Shown: positions 7,568 to 12,671 of the stretch, piece by piece
Layout: every line of letters starts with the position of its first letter
Numbering within the stretch: position 1 is the stretch's first letter
Origin: Porphyromonadaceae bacterium UBA4702
GTDB taxonomy: Bacteria; Bacteroidota; Bacteroidia; Bacteroidales; Muribaculaceae
DNA: 12,671 nucleotides
Direction: 5' to 3'
Assembly: GCA_002404675.1 (NCBI GenBank)
Contig: DHKE01000060.1
Coordinates: forward strand, 1 to 12,671
Position numbers and translations under genes: made by a program
The notes under the pieces: generated by a model
Seen by the model: the letters and a program-made list of their open reading frames with translations, nothing else
Told to the model about the DNA's origin: nothing
Databases searched by the model: none

Positions 7568-8107
7568 TCATAGATTGAGATTTACAATTCCCTCGGGGAG
7601 GTTCATTCTGATAACGCGGCTTTCGGTGTCAATGTTGTCTATGAAGTCCCCTGAAATCGGTATGTAGACAGTGCCCTCGGGGTTGTCAACGATGAACAGC
7701 GCGTTTTGCGTCGAGAGGTCAACGTCCGCGATTGTGCCGATTTCGCCATGGGCGGCATCGCAGACTCTGTAGCCGATGAACTCGTCGGCATAGCCCCCCT
7801 CGCCCTCTTCGTCCTCGTCCGGCAGCATCTCGTAGTCGGCTGTACGGATATAGATGGCCTTGTTGACAAAGTCACGCGCCTCCGCCTCGGTGTCGATGCC
7901 TTGCAGCTTCACGAGCGAGGCTCTCGCCCCCTTGCTGCGTATGCCCTCGATGAAGAACGGCACGAATATGCCGTCCATGTCAACCACGAGCGGCGTTTCA
8001 GGGGTCAGCGCGCCAGCGTCTATGTCAAGCACTGCGTTCAGCTCCCCCCGCAGCGCGTGGGTCTTGAAGAACTGCCCTGCCTCGACTATGTCCTTTGCTT
8101 CAATCAT
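7568..8107 (-). CDS. rimM: Ribosome maturation factor RimM
   Basis: RimM helps mature the 30S subunit by acting on the 3' domain of 16S rRNA and binding ribosomal protein S19. The protein has 179 residues, the usual length. The N-terminal RimM beta-barrel domain (about 5–90) starts with the family signature VEAGQFFKTHALRGELNA and includes VKLQGIDTEAEARDFVNKAI. The C-terminal PRC-barrel domain (about 105–179) has DEFIGYRVCD, GEIGTIADV, ALFIV and ending IPISGDFIDNIDTESRVIRM followed by NLPEGI. An acidic and glycine-rich linker (PDEDEEGEGG, 96–105) joins the domains. It lies 7 bases downstream of murA, an arrangement common in Bacteroidales, where rimM is not in the rpsP–trmD–rplS operon of Gammaproteobacteria. 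Confidence 0.97.
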   Translation of the reverse strand: MIEAKDIVEAGQFFKTHALRGELNAVLDIDAGALTPETPLVVDMDGIFVPFFIEGIRSKGARASLVKLQGIDTEAEARDFVNKAIYIRTADYEMLPDEDEEGEGGYADEFIGYRVCDAAHGEIGTIADVDLSTQNALFIVDNPEGTVYIPISGDFIDNIDTESRVIRMNLPEGIVNLNL

Positions 8108-8114
8108 ACGGCTG

Positions 8115-9428
8115 TCAGTCGGCTATGCGGGTTATTCTTGCGCCCAGACGGTTGAGCCGCTCGTCAATGCGCTCATATCCACGGTCTATCTGGTCGATGT
8201 TCTGTATCCTGCTTGTGCCCCGGGCTGCCATTGCGGCTATGAGCATCGCTATGCCGGCGCGTATGTCGGGCGACACCATGTTTGTAGCGTTGAGGCTGTG
8301 CAGCTTGCCAGAGCCTATGACTGCGGCGCGGTGAGGATCGCACAGGATGATGCGTGCGCCCATGTCTATGAGCTTGTCTACGAAGAAGAGGCGGCTCTCA
8401 AACATCTTCTGGTGTATCAGCACGCTCCCCTTGGCCTGTGTCGCCACCACGAGGAAGATGCTCAGCAAGTCTGGCGAAAGCCCCGGCCACGGAGCGTCGG
8501 CGATGTTCATTATCGAGCCGTCGATGAACGTCTCTATCTCGTACGAGTCGCCCGTATTGACTATGATGTCGTCGCCGTCTATCGTGAGGTAAATGCCCAG
8601 CCGCCCGAAGGCGTCGGGTATGATGCCAAGGTCAGGCACGCTCACGCCCTTCAGCCGTATGTCCGAGCCTGTCATGGCGGCTATGCCGATGAAGCTGCCC
8701 ACCTCAATCATGTCAGGCAGCAGGCGGTGCGTCGCGCCGCCGAGGGTGTCCACGCCCTCTATTGTGAGAAGGTTCGAGCCGATGCCCGAAATTTTCGCGC
8801 CCATTTGCGTCAGCATCCGGCACAGCTGCTGTATGTACGGCTCGCACGCGGCGTTGTATATCGTTGTCGTCCCCTCGGCGAGTACGGCAGCCATTATCAG
8901 GTTGGCAGTTCCCGTGATAGACGCTTCGTCGAGCAGCACATACGCGCCTTTGAGCCGCCCCGGCGACGAGATGTCATAGATGTGCTTGTCCGGGCGGTAT
9001 CCGAAGTCTGCGCCGAGCCGCGCCAGGCCGAGGAAGTGGGTGTCGAGGCGGCGGCGGCCTATCTTGTCGCCTCCGGGCTTGGGCAGTATGGCCTTGCCGA
9101 AGCGGGCGGTCATAGGGCCGATTATCATCACAGAGCCGCGCAGCGACTGCGCCTTGCGCACGAAGGTGTCGGTATGTATGTAGTCGATGTCGATGTCGTC
9201 TGCCTGGAACTCGTATGTGCCGGCACCCAGCCGCGAGACCTTGACCCCCAGGTCTGCCAGCAGCGAGATGAGGTTGCGGACATCGAGGATGTCCGGTATG
9301 TTGGAGATTGTCACTTTCTGCGGCGTGAGCAGCGTGGCGCATATCACTTCCAGCGCCTCGTTCTTCGCGCCCTGCGGCACTATCTCGCCGCTGAGCCTGT
9401 GGCCTCCCTCTACTATGAATGTACTCAT
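8115..9428 (-). CDS. murA: UDP-N-acetylglucosamine 1-carboxyvinyltransferase MurA
   Basis: MurA catalyses the first committed step of peptidoglycan synthesis, transferring enolpyruvate from phosphoenolpyruvate to UDP-GlcNAc in the cytoplasm. The protein has 437 residues from the ATG at 9428, which begins MSTFIVEGGHRLSGEI, the standard N-terminus. Key residues: Lys22-Asn23 in GAKNEAL, Arg97 in SLRGSV (E. coli Arg91) and Asp320 in GLSPDLLS (E. coli Asp305). The active-site loop reads PKPGGDKIGRRRLDTH (117–131): Asp121 stands where E. coli has Cys115, at the same 24-residue distance from the preceding Arg. Asp in this place is compatible with catalysis but removes the thiol that fosfomycin attacks. 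The open frame extends to 9506, but that adds a basic out-of-frame reading of the DUF4290 3' end and is rejected. It lies 46 bases after the DUF4290 gene and 7 before rimM. Confidence 0.98.
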   Translation of the reverse strand: MSTFIVEGGHRLSGEIVPQGAKNEALEVICATLLTPQKVTISNIPDILDVRNLISLLADLGVKVSRLGAGTYEFQADDIDIDYIHTDTFVRKAQSLRGSVMIIGPMTARFGKAILPKPGGDKIGRRRLDTHFLGLARLGADFGYRPDKHIYDISSPGRLKGAYVLLDEASITGTANLIMAAVLAEGTTTIYNAACEPYIQQLCRMLTQMGAKISGIGSNLLTIEGVDTLGGATHRLLPDMIEVGSFIGIAAMTGSDIRLKGVSVPDLGIIPDAFGRLGIYLTIDGDDIIVNTGDSYEIETFIDGSIMNIADAPWPGLSPDLLSIFLVVATQAKGSVLIHQKMFESRLFFVDKLIDMGARIILCDPHRAAVIGSGKLHSLNATNMVSPDIRAGIAMLIAAMAARGTSRIQNIDQIDRGYERIDERLNRLGARITRIAD

Positions 9429-9474
9429 GGTGTCTGTGCTTCTGTGGATGACGGCAGCGCACGGGCGCGGCCTG

Positions 9475-10065
9475 CTACTTCTTCTTTTTCTTCTTCTGCG
9501 TTTCAACTGGGGTCACGTCGCGGAACTCATGCAGTATGTACGTCTTGGGGTCGAGGACAATCCGCCCCTTGGAATACTCGGCCAGGTCGCGCAGTATCCG
9601 CGCATCGTCAACGCCTTCCCTGTTGTGCGCCAGCATGAGCTTCTTCATGTGGTGGGCTATCATGGAGATGAGCGCGTCCTTGTCCTCGCCGTCCTCCATT
9701 TCAGCCACACGGTCTATCATCAGCTGGATGTTGCGGCCGTAGAACCGGTGCGCTATCCGCTTGCCGCCGTAGCTTATCTTGTTGGGGCGAGGGTGCATCT
9801 CTTCCGCGCTCGACACCTCGCAGGGGAAGTCGATGTCGAGCTTGAAGTCCGCGATTATGTTTATATGGTCCCACACCTTTCTCGAGCCGTCAACGCCGGT
9901 CACGAGCTCCGGGAACAGGCTCTCCATGATATGGGCTATGGTGTAGGCGCACCGTGTGCGTTCCTCGCGGTCGGGGATATGCACGCAGTAGTCTATCATC
10001 TGATGTATGTTGCGGCCGTATTCCGGCAGCTTCAGCGGTAGAAGTTGGGTATTGTATGGTACCAT
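9475..10065 (-). CDS. DUF4290 domain protein
   Basis: This protein of 196 residues matches the Bacteroidetes-specific DUF4290 family, whose function is unknown. The N-terminus, MVPYNTQLLPLKLPEYGRNI followed by HQMIDY, is the typical family start, and the middle holds KVWDHINIIADFKLDIDFPC and YYGRNIQLMID-like repeats of the first motif (here RFYGRNIQLMIDRV). The twice-occurring YGRNI-x-x-MID pattern (near residues 16 and 108) suggests an internal duplication. It is predicted cytoplasmic, with no signal peptide. The C-terminus ends in six consecutive lysines. A good promoter lies just upstream, so it heads the eight-gene unit that includes murA and rimM. The steady placement before murA in Bacteroidales hints at a role in envelope growth, but this is association only. 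Confidence 0.93.
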   Translation of the reverse strand: MVPYNTQLLPLKLPEYGRNIHQMIDYCVHIPDREERTRCAYTIAHIMESLFPELVTGVDGSRKVWDHINIIADFKLDIDFPCEVSSAEEMHPRPNKISYGGKRIAHRFYGRNIQLMIDRVAEMEDGEDKDALISMIAHHMKKLMLAHNREGVDDARILRDLAEYSKGRIVLDPKTYILHEFRDVTPVETQKKKKKK

Positions 10066-10084
10066 CTGGCTTGTTTCGTTTTTG

Positions 10085-10115
10085 CAAAGTTACAAATTTT
10101 GCGCGAATGTGCAAA
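10085..10115 (-). promoter_or_regulatory. Predicted promoter of the DUF4290–murA–rimM unit
   Basis: On the minus strand TAACTTTG (10085–10092) is an exact match to the Bacteroidetes -7 element TAnnTTTG, and TTTG (10112–10115) is an exact -33 element, with 19 bases between them, within the accepted spacing. The ATG of the DUF4290 gene follows about 20 bases after the -7 box, leaving a very short leader. It lies in the 73-base gap after tsaB, so it can drive the unit independently of unit 1. No clear terminator for tsaB is seen in this gap. Confidence 0.75.
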
Positions 10116-10121
10116 TTGCAC
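10109..10121. promoter_or_regulatory. Short dyad overlapping the -33 element
   Basis: GTGCAAATTGCAC is a 13-base inverted repeat with six-base arms and one central base. It covers the -33 TTTG of the DUF4290 promoter. A repressor bound here would block transcription, but the site could also be chance in an AT-rich gap or a weak hairpin after tsaB. No second copy was noticed elsewhere in the window. Confidence 0.3.
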
Positions 10122-10138
10122 GCTCCCGCTGTCCCTCA

Positions 10139-10837
10139 TTATCCCAGCACTCTGTTGCGAGGCGTTGTGGTCTGGTACTCCTTGCGGTAATAGGGCACGC
10201 TGTATGCCGGGTCGATGAAGCGGCTCTCGCGGAAAGCCTTCTCCGCAAGGGCGACCATGTCACGCGCATGAGCCTCTATGCCGTCTATCCAGTGCGCCTC
10301 CGGCGAGGTTATGACGGCCTTGGCCTTGGCTGTCGCGTCGCCCATGAAGTAAGCCTTGCCGCCGGCTATAAGCTCCGCATACGAGCCGCTGTCGAGTATC
10401 ATCGGCTGCGGCGCAAGCAGCTCGCGCAGCGCGAAATCGTATGCCGCCGTGTACACCTCCATGCGCCGTGCGTCCACCATTGGCACGAGTATCTCGTCCC
10501 CCTCCCAGTCCATGCTCTGGAACATTGCCTTGACCGCAAGCAGCTGCAGCGTGTCCACGCCTATCAGCGGCACGGACAGCCCCATGCACAGCCCCTTGGC
10601 CGTTGACAGCCCTATGCGAAGCCCCGTGTACGACCCTGGGCCCATGCTCACCGCGACGGCATCAGGCTTCATCTCCCGGCGGCTCATCTCCTGCATGCAC
10701 TTCTCGACAAACGGCGCAAGCCGCTCGGCGTGCTTCATCCCCTCCATGTCCTCGAGCTGGTACTCCACCATGCCGTCACGGCTGACGGCGACCGAGCAGA
10801 TGCGCGAGGAGGTTTCGATGTTCAGTATAGTTGACAT
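10139..10837 (-). CDS. tsaB: tRNA threonylcarbamoyladenosine biosynthesis protein TsaB
   Basis: TsaB is the non-catalytic partner that binds TsaD (and TsaE) to install N6-threonylcarbamoyladenosine at position 37 of ANN-decoding tRNAs in the cytoplasm. The protein has 232 residues, the normal length. It begins with the ASKHA-fold strand MSTILNIETSSRICSVAVSR, contains KHAERLAPFV (residues 35–44) and the signature GPGSYTGLRIGLSTAKGL (66–83), followed by VPLIGVDTLQLLA and VPMVDARRMEVYTAAYD. The C-terminus carries the usual family end region DPAYSVPYYRKEY. It lacks the metal-binding histidines of TsaD, as expected for TsaB. It starts 12 bases after the FAD-dehydrogenase gene and probably shares its transcript. 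Confidence 0.95.
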   Translation of the reverse strand: MSTILNIETSSRICSVAVSRDGMVEYQLEDMEGMKHAERLAPFVEKCMQEMSRREMKPDAVAVSMGPGSYTGLRIGLSTAKGLCMGLSVPLIGVDTLQLLAVKAMFQSMDWEGDEILVPMVDARRMEVYTAAYDFALRELLAPQPMILDSGSYAELIAGGKAYFMGDATAKAKAVITSPEAHWIDGIEAHARDMVALAEKAFRESRFIDPAYSVPYYRKEYQTTTPRNRVLG

Positions 10838-10849
10838 ATTCGGTTGTTA

Positions 10850-12439
10850 TCATTGGTTTGATGATGACTGCGGCTGCCCGGAACAGGCGGCGAATGCCTC
10901 CACGCAGCGGATGCCGTCGATTGCCGCCGAGACTATCCCCCCGGCATACCCCGCGCCCTCACCTGCCGGGTAGAGGCCGCGTATCTCCACATGCTGCATG
11001 TCCTCCGCCCGGCGAGGTATGCGCACAGGGCTTGACGTGCGCGATTCCAGCCCCACAAGCGCAGCCTCCGGTGACAGGAAGCCCCTGCGCTGGCGGTCAA
11101 ACACGCGGAAGCCCTCCTTCAGCCTATCGGCGATGAACGGCGGCAGCAGCTCGTCCAGGCGTGCCGCGTGTATGCCCGGGGCATACGAGCTGCGCGGCAG
11201 GCTTTCGGACAAGCGTCCGCGCACGAAATCCGTCATGCGCTGCGCCGGCGCGTTGAGCGTGCAGCCGCTCTGGCGGCAGAAACTGCGCTCCAACTCCTCC
11301 TGCAATGCCATGAGCTGGAGTGCGCCGTGAGGCGCGTACTCGGGGAAGTCCCCCGGGTGAACTTCAACCACCATGCCCGAATTTGCCCACTGCCCGGCAC
11401 GCGCCGAGGCCGACATGCCGTTGACCACAAGGCCGTCAGGCGACGTCGCAGCCGGCACTATCACACCGCCAGGACACATGCAGAAACTGTACACGCCGCG
11501 TCCCCGTACCTGTGTGACAAAGCTGTATTCTGCCGCCGGGAGGTACTTGCCCCGCCCCTGCGGCGAATGGTACTGCAAGCAGTCTATCAGATGCTGCGGA
11601 TGCTCCAGCCGCACGCCTATGGCAAGCCCCTTGGCCTCTATATGCACACCCGACGAGTGCAACATGCGGTACACGTCGCGTGCGCTGTGCCCCGTGGCGA
11701 GTATAACGGCATCGCCCCGGTACGCCCTGCCGTCAGCAGTAGTCACGCCTCGCGCCCTGCCGCCACTGACCGCCAACGCATCGACACGGCTGTTGAAATG
11801 CACCTCGCCGCCGTGGCTGGCTATGGTCTCGCGGATATTGCGGATGACAGCGGGCAGCTTGTCGCTCCCTATGTGCGGGTGAGCGTCTATGAGGATGTCC
11901 TGCGACGCGCCGTGCCGACACAGCAGCGACAGCACCTTCGCCACGCTGCCGCGCTTCTTGCTGCGCGTGTAGAGCTTGCCGTCGCTGTACGCGCCCGCAC
12001 CCCCCTCGCCAAAGCTGTAGTTGGTGTCAGGGTCAACAGTGCCTTCTCGTGAGATTTGCGCCAGCTTCAGCCGCCGCGCCTCCACACTGTCGCCACGCTC
12101 CAGAACCACCGGGCGGATGCCGAGCTCCAACGCACGCAACGCCGCAAACAGCCCCGCAGGCCCTGCCCCGACTATCACGATGCAGCGTCCTGCACTGCTC
12201 ACATCCTTGTAGTCAGGCGTTTCGACATCCAGCGCGACGCGGCTGTCATCGCCGCTGGCTACGCGCACCGTCAGGTTGACCCACACTCTCCGCTGGCGGG
12301 CGTCTATGCTGCGGCGCGTCACCGCCAAGGCGTTGACATCACCGGCGGACAGCCCGCACTGCCGCGCAGCAAGAGCCTTCAGCGCAGCGAGGTCGGCAGC
12401 CTCCTGGGGTGACACACGTATGTTGATATCCTGTACCAT
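10850..12439 (-). CDS. COG2509-type FAD-dependent dehydrogenase
   Basis: This protein of 529 residues belongs to the large NAD(P)/FAD-dependent oxidoreductase group known as COG2509; the physiological substrate of these proteins is not established. An N-terminal alpha/beta domain (about 1–80, including TRRSIDARQRRVWVNLTVRV) precedes the FAD-binding Rossmann motif VIVGAGPAGLFAAL (88–101) and VVLERG (111–116). The family hallmark FGEGGAGAYSDGKLYTR lies at 143–159. Further motifs are VILATGHSARDVYRML, YSFCMCPGG, ESRTSSPVRIPR (465–476) and the second FAD segment GLYPAGEGAGYAGGIVSAA (488–506). The ATG at 12439 is chosen because it gives the standard family N-terminus and lies downstream of a promoter; the longer frame to 12505 would start upstream of that promoter. 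It is the first gene of its unit, 12 bases before tsaB. Confidence 0.94.
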   Translation of the reverse strand: MVQDINIRVSPQEAADLAALKALAARQCGLSAGDVNALAVTRRSIDARQRRVWVNLTVRVASGDDSRVALDVETPDYKDVSSAGRCIVIVGAGPAGLFAALRALELGIRPVVLERGDSVEARRLKLAQISREGTVDPDTNYSFGEGGAGAYSDGKLYTRSKKRGSVAKVLSLLCRHGASQDILIDAHPHIGSDKLPAVIRNIRETIASHGGEVHFNSRVDALAVSGGRARGVTTADGRAYRGDAVILATGHSARDVYRMLHSSGVHIEAKGLAIGVRLEHPQHLIDCLQYHSPQGRGKYLPAAEYSFVTQVRGRGVYSFCMCPGGVIVPAATSPDGLVVNGMSASARAGQWANSGMVVEVHPGDFPEYAPHGALQLMALQEELERSFCRQSGCTLNAPAQRMTDFVRGRLSESLPRSSYAPGIHAARLDELLPPFIADRLKEGFRVFDRQRRGFLSPEAALVGLESRTSSPVRIPRRAEDMQHVEIRGLYPAGEGAGYAGGIVSAAIDGIRCVEAFAACSGQPQSSSNQ

Positions 12440-12459
12440 TGCAGTCGCGTTTAGAACCG

Positions 12460-12467
12460 CAAAGTTA
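12460..12467 (-). promoter_or_regulatory. Predicted -7 promoter element of the dehydrogenase–tsaB unit
   Basis: TAACTTTG on the minus strand is an exact match to the Bacteroidetes -7 element TAnnTTTG, identical to that of the DUF4290 promoter. It ends 20 bases before the ATG at 12439. No good -33 TTTG is seen at the usual distance; the nearest TTG (12482–12484) is only 14 bases away, so the assignment rests on the -7 box and its position. Confidence 0.5.
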
Positions 12468-12536
12468 CTCAAAATCGACGACAACGCCGCCATGCACGCC
12501 GACATTTCGCTATTTCACGCTTGCAGCACAACGCCT

Positions 12537-12607
12537 GTTCGGTTTTGTTCGGCCTGTTCGGCGTATGCCAGCCCCCGAACACCCGAACAAGGCGAACACG
12601 CCCGAAC
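12537..12607. repeat. GTTCGG/CCGAAC hexamer array forming a large inverted repeat
   Basis: Three GTTCGG hexamers (12537–12542, 12547–12552, 12556–12561) face three exact CCGAAC copies (12575–12580, 12583–12588, 12602–12607) and one GCGAAC variant (12592–12597), across a 13-base centre. Successive copies are 8 to 10 bases apart, about one DNA turn. The inner two pairs give arms TTGTTCGGCCTGTTCGG and CCGAACACCCGAACAA, which could fold into a hairpin with one small mismatch. No T-run follows on either strand, so it is not a classical terminator. The flanks (12468–12536 and 12608–12671) show no other recognisable feature; two minus-strand frames stay open from the right edge to about 12510–12517 but resemble no protein I know. 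Confidence 0.6.
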
Positions 12608-12671
12608 ACGCGCATATTCCCCACCTGTCGGAAGGTGAATTGTTAAAACGCAATTTCCGTCCGAAATTTTG

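Noticed and set aside
9429..9506. Basic N-terminal extension of MurA to 9506
   Set aside because: The Arg/Lys-rich stretch is an out-of-frame reading of the end of the DUF4290 gene; MurA proteins begin at the MSTFIVEGG position.
7854..9638. Long plus-strand open frame of 594 codons
   Set aside because: It lies opposite rimM, murA and part of the DUF4290 gene, all of which have clear family motifs. Its composition, rich in His, Arg, Ala and Val, is what a GC-rich gene gives when read in the opposite direction.
12440..12505. Upstream extension of the dehydrogenase gene to 12505
   Set aside because: The extra 22 residues are not part of the family N-terminus and the -7 element TAACTTTG lies inside them.
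12623..12638. Small hairpin CACCT/AGGTG
   Set aside because: The stem is only five pairs and no T-run follows on either strand, so a terminator call is not supported.
12510..12671. Possible end of a minus-strand gene entering from the right edge
   Set aside because: Two frames stay open for about 50 codons but give Cys/Arg-rich sequence through the hexamer array and match nothing I know. The window edge prevents a decision.

Overview
The window looks like a chromosomal segment of a GC-rich Bacteroidales bacterium (phylum Bacteroidota). The evidence is the run DUF4290 – murA – rimM, a gene order familiar from Bacteroidales; promoter elements of the Bacteroidetes type (-33 TTTG, -7 TAnnTTTG) in front of three transcription units; few Shine-Dalgarno sites; and protein sequences that read as Bacteroidales versions of their families. 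I cannot place the family or genus reliably. All 13 supported genes lie on the minus strand, so transcription runs from high to low coordinates. The many long plus-strand open frames are shadows of GC-rich minus-strand genes. I see no rRNA, tRNA, CRISPR array, insertion sequence or prophage gene.

In order of transcription, unit 1 (12439 to 10139) encodes a COG2509-type FAD-dependent dehydrogenase and TsaB, the partner protein for tRNA t6A synthesis. Unit 2 (10065 to 5161) holds eight tightly packed genes: a DUF4290 protein, MurA, RimM, a small acidic protein of unknown function, an OmpA-family protein, a small outer-membrane beta-barrel protein, an FKBP prolyl isomerase and an MmcQ/YjbR-family protein. 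It mixes peptidoglycan synthesis, ribosome maturation and envelope proteins. Unit 3 (5053 to beyond position 1) is a complete three-part RND efflux system in the order membrane-fusion lipoprotein, inner-membrane pump, TolC-like outer-membrane channel. The channel gene is cut by the left edge.

Upstream of unit 1 (12440–12671) is the longest stretch without a clear gene. It contains a promoter and an unusual array of GTTCGG/CCGAAC hexamers arranged as a large, nearly symmetric inverted repeat.

Most of the window is ordinary housekeeping and envelope biology. I did not find a convincing novel defence, mobile or biosynthetic system. The points most worth a second look are the hexamer array, a shared octamer at the same place in two promoters, the Cys-to-Asp active site of MurA (predicted fosfomycin insensitivity), the small acidic gene translationally overlapped with the OmpA gene, and the grouping of envelope genes behind murA–rimM.
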